DNA from: JAVBLV01 sp031553195
GTDB lineage: Bacteria; Bacteroidota; Bacteroidia; Bacteroidales; P3
Direction of reading: 5' to 3'
Assembly (NCBI GenBank): GCA_031553195.1
Contig: JAVBLV010000054.1
Span: forward strand, 1-7,856
Length of the DNA stretch: 7,856 bases
The notes beneath the pieces were generated by a model. The model worked only from the letters and a program-made list of their open reading frames with translations, made no database searches and was not told the origin of the DNA. Of this stretch, positions 1-6,193 are shown piece by piece. The position numbers and the translations under genes are program-made. Numbering within the stretch: position 1 is the first letter of the stretch; every line of letters begins with the position of its first letter.

Positions 1-1
1 G

Positions 2-20
2 CCCTCTCCAAAAGAGAGGG
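2..20. repeat. Short perfect hairpin at window edge
   Basis: CCCTCTC at 2-8 pairs perfectly with GAGAGGG at 14-20 around a CAAAA loop. A T-rich tract follows only after about ten bases (30-42), so it is a poor intrinsic terminator as drawn. The sequence resembles a CCCTCTCC/GGAGAGGG type of dispersed intergenic motif seen in many genomes, but only one edge is visible, so its family cannot be settled. Confidence 0.35.
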
Positions 21-345
21 GAAGCGGTTTCTTCTCTTTTTATTGCTAAAAAATCATTTGTTGCGGCTAAGCAAAATAACTCGCCCGTCGACGCTGTTAT
101 TCCAACCCATAAATAACAAACGCTGTCATGTTATTTTTCGGAAGGAGGCTTCGAACAGAATTTTGTTTTTAACGCCTCCACTAATGATTTTTCTTAACGC
201 CATCTGTCGTAGGCCGTTATTCCTTTATTCATCCTCTTTTGATCTTTTTACTTAAAATATTGTTCTCCACCGGAATTATTCATTGATCCTTTATTGGAAT
301 CTTGATTAATTAGATGCGTTTATCCTGATAAGTTCCATACTTGTC

Positions 346-376
346 TTGTTTTTCAAATAGACATTTTATATATTTG
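346..376 (+). promoter_or_regulatory. Bacteroidota-type promoter for the 473-1678 gene
   Basis: A -7 element TATATTTG at 369-376 matches the Bacteroidota consensus TAnnTTTG exactly. A -33 TTG at 346-348 lies 20 bases upstream, inside the accepted spacing range, and another TTG is at 341-343. Transcription would begin near 380-384, leaving a leader of about 90 bases before the ATG at 473. Motif and spacing are seen directly; activity is inferred. Confidence 0.6.
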
Positions 377-412
377 TCACATAAAAACATTCCATCGGTC
401 TAAAATACAAAC

Positions 413-441
413 AAATACAATATACGCAATATTCTGTATTT
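413..441 (+). repeat. Imperfect inverted repeat in the 5' leader
   Basis: AAATACA at 413-419 is the exact inverse of TGTATTT at 435-441. The pairing continues inward (AATAT at 419-423 with ATATT at 429-433) around an ACGCA loop, with a two-base bulge. It lies between the predicted transcription start and the ATG at 473, so it could be an RNA stem or a protein-binding site. In DNA this AT-rich a chance palindrome is quite possible. Confidence 0.3.
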
Positions 442-472
442 CAACTTAAAGCCCGACTAAACCGACCTTCGT

Positions 473-1678
473 ATGAAAAAATGGATTTTCTCACTACTCA
501 TCATTATAGCCTTTCCCTGCCTCTCTCAAACGGTCTCTATTAAAGCTGTTATTATTGATTCGGTTACCCGGGAACCCATAGCATATGCCGCGGTTCGTTT
601 ACAAAATACAAGCAAGGGGAGTATTACAAATAATGAAGGATATTTTAATTTGAAATTATCGCATTTAGAAGCAAATGATACTCTTGAAATTAGCTCTGTC
701 GGATATTACACAAAGCGGGTTCCTTTATCCGGGCAACCTTTAAAGGAAGATAGAATCTTATTGCTTCCCCGTTTTTATGAGACCAAAGAAATTACCATTT
801 CCGATACGCGCATAAGTTGGAGAGACACCGTTTCGGAAGCGCTGAAAAAACGTATGCAAAACTATGTAGCCACTCCTTATACGGCCACAGCTTTCTATAG
901 ACAGACCAATTTTTCTCATATTGATAATAACGGGCCTAAAAAGGAACAAATAGAAGCGGCGTTTAATCTTCATGTACCGGAAATGTCTAAACCTGTTTCG
1001 CGATCGGCTTTAAACAAAAACCTGGGGAATAAAATTAAAGAAGACGCGCAGGTTACGGGAATCAGAGGATTCTACAACGGTAGTTTGATTAAGGATATGA
1101 GTTTTTTTGCATATAAAGATCATCTTCCTTTCAATTTTACTTTTTATACGGAGCTTTTTACTCAAAATATAAATCTCTATTATAAATCAGATCCCTTTCT
1201 GAAAAGCTATAACGTTTATACTCTTGAAAAAACAGACACCCTGAATGATTTAATCGTTTACAGCATCAAACTCAAGAAAGAAAAGAACGAGGGACGTTAC
1301 TGCATGCTAAAGGTCGTGCAAACAAGTCATCAGATTATAGAATCCGCTTTTTTTAACCGAGTTGTTGAAACGAATAATAAAAACTCGCTGAAATCGGTTT
1401 CCATTGAACAAAGTAGAATGATCTATCAGTTGCTTGAAGGCAAAGCATATCCATTATATAGTTCTTATGATACCGATTTTAAAATTTATCATTCCGGAAA
1501 TGATAACCCTGTTCATTTTAATATAACCAACTACTCTCTTCTATATACGAACATCCAACCCGGAGGAAAGTTGCCGTTCGACAAAAAGAAAACGATTTTC
1601 ACAGGGAAAGATCTGGTTAACCAGAAATTAAAGTATGACGAAGATTTCTGGAAAAACTATACTATTCTGGAAGAATAG
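473..1678 (+). CDS. Exported CarboxypepD_reg-like domain protein
   Basis: This encodes a 401-residue exported protein of unknown specific role. Residues 1-18 form a signal peptide (MKK start, hydrophobic core, cleavage around CLS-Q). Residues about 20-105 form a CarboxypepD_reg-like beta-sandwich, shown by VIDSVTREPIAYAAVRL-type strands, the GSITNNEGYF turn at 49-58 and SSVGY at 74-78. The same domain is found at the N-terminus of TonB-dependent SusC-like receptors, but this protein is far too short to contain a barrel. The remaining 300 residues are rich in charged and aromatic residues and end in an LKYDEDFWKNY-like tail, as in stand-alone Bacteroidota proteins usually annotated 'carboxypeptidase-like regulatory domain-containing protein'. 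The ATG at 473 is the only start that gives the signal peptide. A promoter at 346-376 and a following convergent gene suggest a single-gene transcript. Periplasmic or outer-membrane location is inferred. Confidence 0.85.
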   Translation: MKKWIFSLLIIIAFPCLSQTVSIKAVIIDSVTREPIAYAAVRLQNTSKGSITNNEGYFNLKLSHLEANDTLEISSVGYYTKRVPLSGQPLKEDRILLLPRFYETKEITISDTRISWRDTVSEALKKRMQNYVATPYTATAFYRQTNFSHIDNNGPKKEQIEAAFNLHVPEMSKPVSRSALNKNLGNKIKEDAQVTGIRGFYNGSLIKDMSFFAYKDHLPFNFTFYTELFTQNINLYYKSDPFLKSYNVYTLEKTDTLNDLIVYSIKLKKEKNEGRYCMLKVVQTSHQIIESAFFNRVVETNNKNSLKSVSIEQSRMIYQLLEGKAYPLYSSYDTDFKIYHSGNDNPVHFNITNYSLLYTNIQPGGKLPFDKKKTIFTGKDLVNQKLKYDEDFWKNYTILEE

Positions 1679-1688
1679 AATTTTCTAA

Positions 1689-1847
1689 GAGGTCGTCTAA
1701 ATTTTTGTGGAAAAGATTTTGAGAGATAAAAATAGCGACTTTGCAGGCGGGATTTTTCAAGAATAGTAGACTATTTAGTAAAAATTCCGGCAAAAAAGAG
1801 CATTTTTAGACTCAAAATACTTCATAGAAAAATTTTTAGACAACCTC
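1689..1847. mobile_element. MITE-like palindromic element, copy 1
   Basis: This 159-base element has inverted ends: GAGGTCGTCT at 1689-1698 and AGACAACCTC at 1838-1847, with one mismatch in ten. The similarity of the two arms continues inward to a central palindrome, AATAGTAGACTATT at 1762-1775, so the whole element can fold into one long imperfect hairpin. It has no coding capacity. Flanking triplets TAA (1686-1688) and TAG (1848-1850) could be a diverged target duplication. A second, shorter copy lies at 7504-7576. It sits between the convergent ends of the 473-1678 gene and the M28 peptidase, where a long hairpin could stop transcription from both sides. The mobilising transposase is not identified. 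The GAGG-TTGTCT end has the look of insertion-sequence termini, but I do not assign a family. Confidence 0.75.
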
Positions 1848-3145
1848 TAGCGGTATTCGCGCACAAAGTCCGTCATCAGCCGGAATACCTGTTCGTATTT
1901 GGTAAAAGGCAAATCTTGCAGCCTGTCGTATATGCTGTGATATTCGGTAAATTCGCATCCTGAAGTAAACACAAACAAGCAAGGAACCGATTTCCTGTAA
2001 AACGGATAATGATCGCTATTGGCGGCTTCCCCTCCTTTTACAATCCGGGGAAAATAATAATTCTCGGCATTCTTTTTTTCGATAAACGCCGAAGCCTTTT
2101 CTTCCAGCAAACCATGCACCAGATGAAATCCTCCGCTGCCGGTTCCGTTCATATCCATATTGATAAGGAACTTTATGTCCGATAAAGGAAAATAAGGGTT
2201 ATTTGCATAATAACCGGAGCCAAGCAAACCCAATTCTTCTCCAGAAGTAGCAATAAACAGGACAGAATAATCCGGTTGGTTTTCCGGTTTGGCGTAGTAA
2301 GAGGATAAATCTAATAAAAGACAAACGCTACTGGCATTATCGTTGGCTCCCGGGAAATAAACTTCGTCTCCCATCCCGCCTAAATGGTCGTAATGCGAAA
2401 CAAATACAAAAAAGCTATCCGGTTGCCGTTTTCCCTCCACATAGGCTACCACATTCTGGGTAGGGTAATTGGGATGAAATTCCGATTCGATATCCAATTT
2501 CAGATATTCTATTCTCTTTTTAACGATAAGTTTGTCTTTCAATAGCAAAACAGGGAATTGAATTTTGTTCCGGCCAATCGGAAACATGAGTTTTTTCCCT
2601 GAGTTGTTTTGGGCAATGATCAGTTTCGGAACAATGTCTTGTTTAGAAAGCTCAGGTAGAACCTGACGATAGAGGATGGATGAAGAGAAAGTTTCCGAAT
2701 TAAAAACCAGTACTTTATCCTGTAACTTCTCTTTTTTATGGTAGTTGTCCCAATCACCCGGGCGACTGAAAAAAACCGGTTTTTCATCTTTGAGCAATAA
2801 CGATACGGAAGGAGAAGAACCGTAAACAACATATTCTTCGCCGCCTTGCAAAACAGAGTCGGGATGCGAAAATGCGCAATAAACGGACTTTATTTCGTTA
2901 CAAGGAAGCGTATAAGATTGTTTGTAATTTTCTGTAAACGAAAGGAGCCCATGCTTTTTGAATTCGCCGGCAATAAATCCGGCGGCCAGACTGTCTCCCC
3001 GCTTGTTGCACGAACGTCCGAACATCGTTTTGGAACATAGCGTATCCAATACATGATGGGCGTATACTATGTTTTGAGCGTATGAAAAACTTTCCCCAAA
3101 AAGAAATAACAAAAAAGAAGTAATAACCAGCGTCCGTTTCATCAT
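1847..3145 (-). CDS. Secreted M28 family zinc metallopeptidase
   Basis: This encodes a 432-residue exported aminopeptidase-like enzyme (MEROPS M28, co-catalytic di-zinc). A signal peptide covers about residues 1-23 (cleavage after SYA or SYAQ). Residues about 105-215 resemble a PA-type insert (KVLVF, PKLIIAQNN and FPVLLLKD strands). The catalytic domain spans 225-432 with all expected residues: H251 in SHYDHLG, D269 in GANDNAS, E303 (general base) and E304 in SGEELG, D331 in NMD, and H403 in EYHS. Substrate is unknown; release of N-terminal residues from peptides in the periplasm or outside the cell is the family expectation. The ATG at 3145 overlaps the pyrH stop as TAATG, which suggests translational coupling; a second ATG follows directly at 3142. 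The TAG stop straddles the edge of the palindromic element: T and A come from flanking DNA and G from its terminal repeat. Confidence 0.92.
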   Translation of the reverse strand: MMKRTLVITSFLLFLFGESFSYAQNIVYAHHVLDTLCSKTMFGRSCNKRGDSLAAGFIAGEFKKHGLLSFTENYKQSYTLPCNEIKSVYCAFSHPDSVLQGGEEYVVYGSSPSVSLLLKDEKPVFFSRPGDWDNYHKKEKLQDKVLVFNSETFSSSILYRQVLPELSKQDIVPKLIIAQNNSGKKLMFPIGRNKIQFPVLLLKDKLIVKKRIEYLKLDIESEFHPNYPTQNVVAYVEGKRQPDSFFVFVSHYDHLGGMGDEVYFPGANDNASSVCLLLDLSSYYAKPENQPDYSVLFIATSGEELGLLGSGYYANNPYFPLSDIKFLINMDMNGTGSGGFHLVHGLLEEKASAFIEKKNAENYYFPRIVKGGEAANSDHYPFYRKSVPCLFVFTSGCEFTEYHSIYDRLQDLPFTKYEQVFRLMTDFVREYR

Positions 3146-3849
3146 TATTCAATCACGGTTCCGATATGTTCGCCCTGTACTACTTTCAGTAAATTTCCTT
3201 CCGTATTCATGTCGAAGACATAAATAGGTAAATTATTCTCTTTGCATAAAGTAAAGGAAGTTAAATCCATTATTTTTAAATTTCTTTCGTAGGCTTCGTC
3301 AAAAGACAATTTGGAAAATTTTACGGCTTCAGGATCTTTTTCGGGATCGGCGGTATACACGCCGTCAACGCGGGTGCCTTTTAAAATAGCGTCGGCTTTT
3401 ATTTCCACAGCCCGTAAGGCCGAAGCCGTGTCGGTAGTAAAATACGGATTTCCCGTTCCGCCGGCCGCAATCACAACTTTCCCTTCTTCTAATGCGGTAA
3501 TTGCCCTGTTGCGGCTCATCTCTTTACAAATAGGTTCGATAGCAAGTCCGGAAAGCAATTCTACCTTAATGCCTGATTTTTCCAGTTCCGCCTGCAAAGC
3601 AAGACTATTGATAACAGTTGCCAGCATTCCCATATAATCGCCTTGTACCCGGTCCATTCCCTTGGCGGCGCCTTGCAGTCCCCTGAAAATATTGCCCCCC
3701 CCAATTACAATGGCCACCTGTACGCCTTTTTCAACGGCTTTTCTAATATCGCCTGCATATTGCGAAAGCATAGCGGCGGAAATACCATATTGCTGGTCGC
3801 CCATGAGCGATTCCCCGCTCAGTTTTAGTAAAATCCTACTATATTTCAT
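3145..3849 (-). CDS. pyrH: UMP kinase (uridylate kinase)
   Basis: PyrH phosphorylates UMP to UDP with ATP in the cytoplasm, the committed step towards UTP and CTP. It belongs to the amino acid kinase fold family and is normally a GTP-activated, UTP-inhibited hexamer. The 234-residue length is normal. Hallmarks are the KLSGESL motif at residues 9-15, GGGNIFRG at 50-57, the D66/D71-MGMLAT segment at 66-78, AAGGTGNPYFTTDTA at 128-142, and KGTRVDGVYTADP at 157-169. No key residue appears missing. The ATG at 3849 gives the standard MKYSRILLKLSGE N-terminus. It lies 86 bases downstream of the bifunctional-nuclease gene on the same strand, with no clear promoter in the gap, and overlaps the M28 peptidase start by one base. 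In many bacteria pyrH is followed by frr; that neighbour is absent here. Confidence 0.97.
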   Translation of the reverse strand: MKYSRILLKLSGESLMGDQQYGISAAMLSQYAGDIRKAVEKGVQVAIVIGGGNIFRGLQGAAKGMDRVQGDYMGMLATVINSLALQAELEKSGIKVELLSGLAIEPICKEMSRNRAITALEEGKVVIAAGGTGNPYFTTDTASALRAVEIKADAILKGTRVDGVYTADPEKDPEAVKFSKLSFDEAYERNLKIMDLTSFTLCKENNLPIYVFDMNTEGNLLKVVQGEHIGTVIE

Positions 3850-3935
3850 TATATCAAGTTGTTTATAGTCTTATTCGCCCCAACATTTAATTTTTACAAT
3901 AGTTCCTTCTTGGTTATCATCTACTCGTTATTCAC

Positions 3936-4502
3936 TTATTTTTTTTTCTTCCTATTTTCTATCTCTTGCATAATTTTCGAGGCTTTTTCATACTCTTCTT
4001 TTTCCTCGGCTTCTTTCAATTGTTGTTGCAAATCCTCCATCGACGTTTCCTGAGCTGTATTTTTTTCTTCTTCGGTATTTTCGGCTTCCGATTCCTGGAA
4101 TACGGCTCCTGCTACATTTAAAACATCGATTGTTGTATAGATAGGCGCGTTATACTTTAAAGCTACCGCCACTGCGTCAGACGTTCGCGCGTCAATTACT
4201 TTTTCAGCGCTTTTGTCTGTAAAAAAAAGTTTGGAGTAAAAAATACCGTCTTTGAAATCGTCTATCAACACTTCCGTAAGGGTAATCCCGAATGATTCCG
4301 CGACATTTTTCAATAGTTCGTGAGTGAGCGGACGAATAAAAGTAATTCCTTCCAATTCCAATGCAATCGACCGGGCTTCGTGTTCGCCGATGATAATAGG
4401 CAATTTCCGGTTCCCATTGACTTCTCCAAGCATCAAAATAAAAACATTTGAATTGGAATAACTCGGAACTAAACGCAAAATCTGTAGTTGTATTTTTTCC
4501 AT
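3936..4502 (-). CDS. Bifunctional nuclease (BFN/DUF151) domain protein with UVR motif
   Basis: This encodes a cytoplasmic protein of 188 residues. The BFN domain (DUF151) covers about residues 5-135, with the signature LPIIIGEHEARSIALELEG at 34-52, RPLTHELL at 57-64 and DARTSDAVAVAL at 104-115. An acidic, low-complexity linker follows (136-153, rich in E, N and T). A helical UVR-type motif covers 154-186 (DLQQQLKEAEEKEEYEKASKI), as in UvrB/UvrC, and the protein ends in a lysine run. This BFN plus UVR arrangement is common in Bacteroidota. BFN proteins in plants have reported RNase and DNase activity, but the role of bacterial members is poorly defined. A TTG at 4514 extends the frame by four codons, but the ATG at 4502 begins the usual MEKIQLQILRLV sequence and is preferred. 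It is the first clear gene of the leftward block leading to pyrH. Confidence 0.92.
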   Translation of the reverse strand: MEKIQLQILRLVPSYSNSNVFILMLGEVNGNRKLPIIIGEHEARSIALELEGITFIRPLTHELLKNVAESFGITLTEVLIDDFKDGIFYSKLFFTDKSAEKVIDARTSDAVAVALKYNAPIYTTIDVLNVAGAVFQESEAENTEEEKNTAQETSMEDLQQQLKEAEEKEEYEKASKIMQEIENRKKKK

Positions 4503-4943
4503 AACCAAGCGCAAAACTTTTGCAATATTACAAATCTTTAATGAAACAAAATAACGAAATAACCGCCAAGACCTGTCCTCATTTTAAAATTACGGCCTTC
4601 TTTTGCCGGCAAAGCCAATTTCTTACAGATAACAAAATAGGTATCCGTTTGTTGAATGCTTATCGCGTATTTTAACGTAATCGGCGAAGTCAAAGGAAAA
4701 ATTATTTGTTTTCGACAAAAAGGGTCGTTTTGATTTACAAATTTACGCAAAATGCATGACGTCTTTTACTCCGGGTTTCTCTAGGAAATGTATTGCTCTA
4801 GAATTCAAAATTGTAAATGCAGATTTTACGTGAATTACCTTCTTTAAATTCTTTATCATTTTCTCCGTCGCCAATATTTTTTTCCGCTCGGGTACTAAAA
4901 TATACCGAATGTCGTTTTCTATTATAAATTTCCCAAACCAGAT
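4503..4943. other. Divergent intergenic region between BFN gene and porQ
   Basis: This 441-base spacer separates leftward and rightward genes, so it should hold promoters for both. I do not find a TAnnTTTG with a correctly spaced TTG for either. TAAATTTG on the minus strand (4745-4738) has no TTG about 20 bases upstream. It also holds two overlapping minus-strand open frames (see the pseudogene entry), an imperfect hairpin at 4802-4836 (AATTCA with TGAATT outside, GTAAA with TTTAC inside) and a CTCTAG direct repeat at 4779-4784 and 4796-4801. Confidence 0.5.
4538..4859 (-). pseudogene. Possible small gene split by one frameshift (unknown family)
   Basis: Two minus-strand frames abut here. 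The first starts at an ATG (4859, MIKNLKKVIHVKSAF) and runs 38 codons to TAA at 4743-4745, ending in KPGVKDVMHFA. It stays open upstream of that ATG to about 4950. The second is open from about 4762 to a TAA at 4538 and ends in RNFKMRTGLGGYFVILFH. They overlap by a few bases at a four-base homopolymer (AAAA at 4749-4752 on the plus strand). Removing one base there would join them into a single reading frame of roughly 107 residues ending 35 bases before the BFN start. Both translations look like ordinary protein, but I recognise no family, and frames of this length do arise by chance in AT-rich DNA. Alternatives are two small genes, a sequencing error, or non-coding DNA. Confidence 0.27.
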
Positions 4944-6032
4944 TTGAAATTACAGGGCTTGAAAAAATATTTCCCGCATACCATTATTACATTATTGCTT
5001 GTTATTCCGGTTGTTACGTATTCACAGTTCGGAGGTACGCGTTCATCATTAATTTTCGATCTTAAAACTTCGGCGAGGGTAGCCGCTTTGGGCGGCGATT
5101 TTTTGCCTATGAAAGATGCGGATATAACCTTAACCGTTGCCAACCCGTCGTTGATAGACAAAAGCGTTGACAATCATCTGGCCCTTAATTTTATAAATCT
5201 TTACACGGGGATTAATTCCGGCGTTGTTTCATATTCAAAGACGTTCAATTCCGTCGGGAGTTTTACGGGTTCTTTACAATATGTAAATTACGGGAAATTT
5301 AAGGAATATGATGAATATGAAGATTATCACGGAGATTTTTCGGCTGCGGACTATATCTTTATATTGGGGTGGGGAAGAAAGTTAGATTCCAATTTCTCTA
5401 TAGGCGCCAATCTAAAACCCATGCTTTCGCAATATGAATCCTATTCTTCTATGGCGTTGGCAGTGGATTTGGCGGCAAATTACCACAATCCGAAGTATTT
5501 AATAGACGTAACGCTTTTGGCAAAAAATATAGGAGCGCAACTTACCTCTTTCGACGGAACAAGAGATGCTCTTCCTTTTGAGCTAGAACTTGGTTTCTCA
5601 AAAAAATTGGCCAAAGCCCCTTTCCGGGTGTTTGTTTTTGCCACTCATCTCGAGAAATGGGATTTGCGTTATGAAGACCCTTTAAATCCTTCCATTCAGG
5701 TAGATCCTATTACAAAAGACACAATTGAATCTCAATCCTCGTTTTCCAGTTTTATGGATAATTTATTCAGGCATACGGCTTTTGGCGTGGAATTCACTCC
5801 TTCGAAATCCATCTTTCTGCGCGTAGGCTATAACTTTAAAACTTTCAGGGAAATGGCTGTTGGAGACGGGTTTTCATTTACCGGTTTTACTTATGGATTC
5901 GGATTCCGCGTAAAACAAATTTACTTCAGTTATTCCCGTGGGAATTACCATTCGGTAGGCTCTCCCAATTATATTACCATCAATGCCAATTTGAATTCTT
6001 TCTTTAAAGGATCGGCAGGGAGGAAGGATTAG
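4944..6032 (+). CDS. porQ: Type IX secretion system protein PorQ
   Basis: PorQ is an outer-membrane beta-barrel of the T9SS attachment complex. In Porphyromonas it works with PorU, PorV and PorZ, which remove the C-terminal signal of cargo and attach cargo to the cell surface. The predicted product is 362 residues, close to the usual 330-350. A signal peptide ends near residue 28 (VVTYSQ, then FGG). The family signature follows: SARVAALGGDFLPMKDADIT at about 43-62 and VANPSLI at 65-71. The rest is alternating aromatic barrel strands such as GSLQYVNYGKF, FSIGANLKPM and ITINANLNSFF near the end. No ATG exists between the upstream in-frame stop (4896-4898) and the signal peptide, so a TTG must serve, either at 4944 or at 4959; the latter gives the very typical MKKYF N-terminus. 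The next gene is 161 bases downstream on the same strand. The cmk gene that often follows porQ is absent. Confidence 0.9.
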   Translation: MKLQGLKKYFPHTIITLLLVIPVVTYSQFGGTRSSLIFDLKTSARVAALGGDFLPMKDADITLTVANPSLIDKSVDNHLALNFINLYTGINSGVVSYSKTFNSVGSFTGSLQYVNYGKFKEYDEYEDYHGDFSAADYIFILGWGRKLDSNFSIGANLKPMLSQYESYSSMALAVDLAANYHNPKYLIDVTLLAKNIGAQLTSFDGTRDALPFELELGFSKKLAKAPFRVFVFATHLEKWDLRYEDPLNPSIQVDPITKDTIESQSSFSSFMDNLFRHTAFGVEFTPSKSIFLRVGYNFKTFREMAVGDGFSFTGFTYGFGFRVKQIYFSYSRGNYHSVGSPNYITINANLNSFFKGSAGRKD

Positions 6033-6193
6033 GATTCTCATAGTCAAATAACCTGTGTGGAGCCTTATTTTATAGTCCATTCCATTTTAGAAGATTAATC
6101 TATATTTTGTCTTTACGACAGACCATTAAAACCCGTCCCCAAAATAATTCGTACCTTTATGTCTTCATTTACCCATATGGAGAAAAAAGTTTT

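Larger units (their letters stand above)
1..472. other. Upstream intergenic region, no convincing gene
   Basis: I see no convincing gene in this 472-base stretch. A 70-codon frame at 43-255 (+) has a low-complexity, F/L/R-rich translation without recognisable motifs and lacks an ATG start. A minus-strand frame from about position 130 runs off the left edge, but it reads through a hairpin and resembles no family I know. The right half is very AT-rich and carries the promoter and leader hairpin of the following gene. A gene to the left of the window could still have its end here. Confidence 0.6.

Noticed and set aside
144..165. TTCGAA-containing segment as a tRNA T-loop
   Set aside because: The bases around it do not form a T-stem and no acceptor or anticodon arm can be found nearby.
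43..255. 70-codon plus-strand open frame
   Set aside because: No ATG start, unconvincing composition, no motif, no promoter in front, and followed by 200 bases of non-coding DNA.
2620..3152. Overlapping open frames inside the M28 and pyrH genes on either strand
   Set aside because: They lie in alternative frames of genes with clear catalytic motifs and show no protein features of their own.
4738..4745. Minus-strand TAAATTTG as promoter for the BFN-pyrH-M28 block
   Set aside because: Matches the -7 consensus but lacks a TTG about 20 bases upstream; such octamers are frequent by chance in AT-rich DNA.
4779..4836. CTCTAG direct repeat and adjacent hairpin as a porQ operator
   Set aside because: Very short, overlaps a possible coding frame, and has no second copy or promoter relation to support it.
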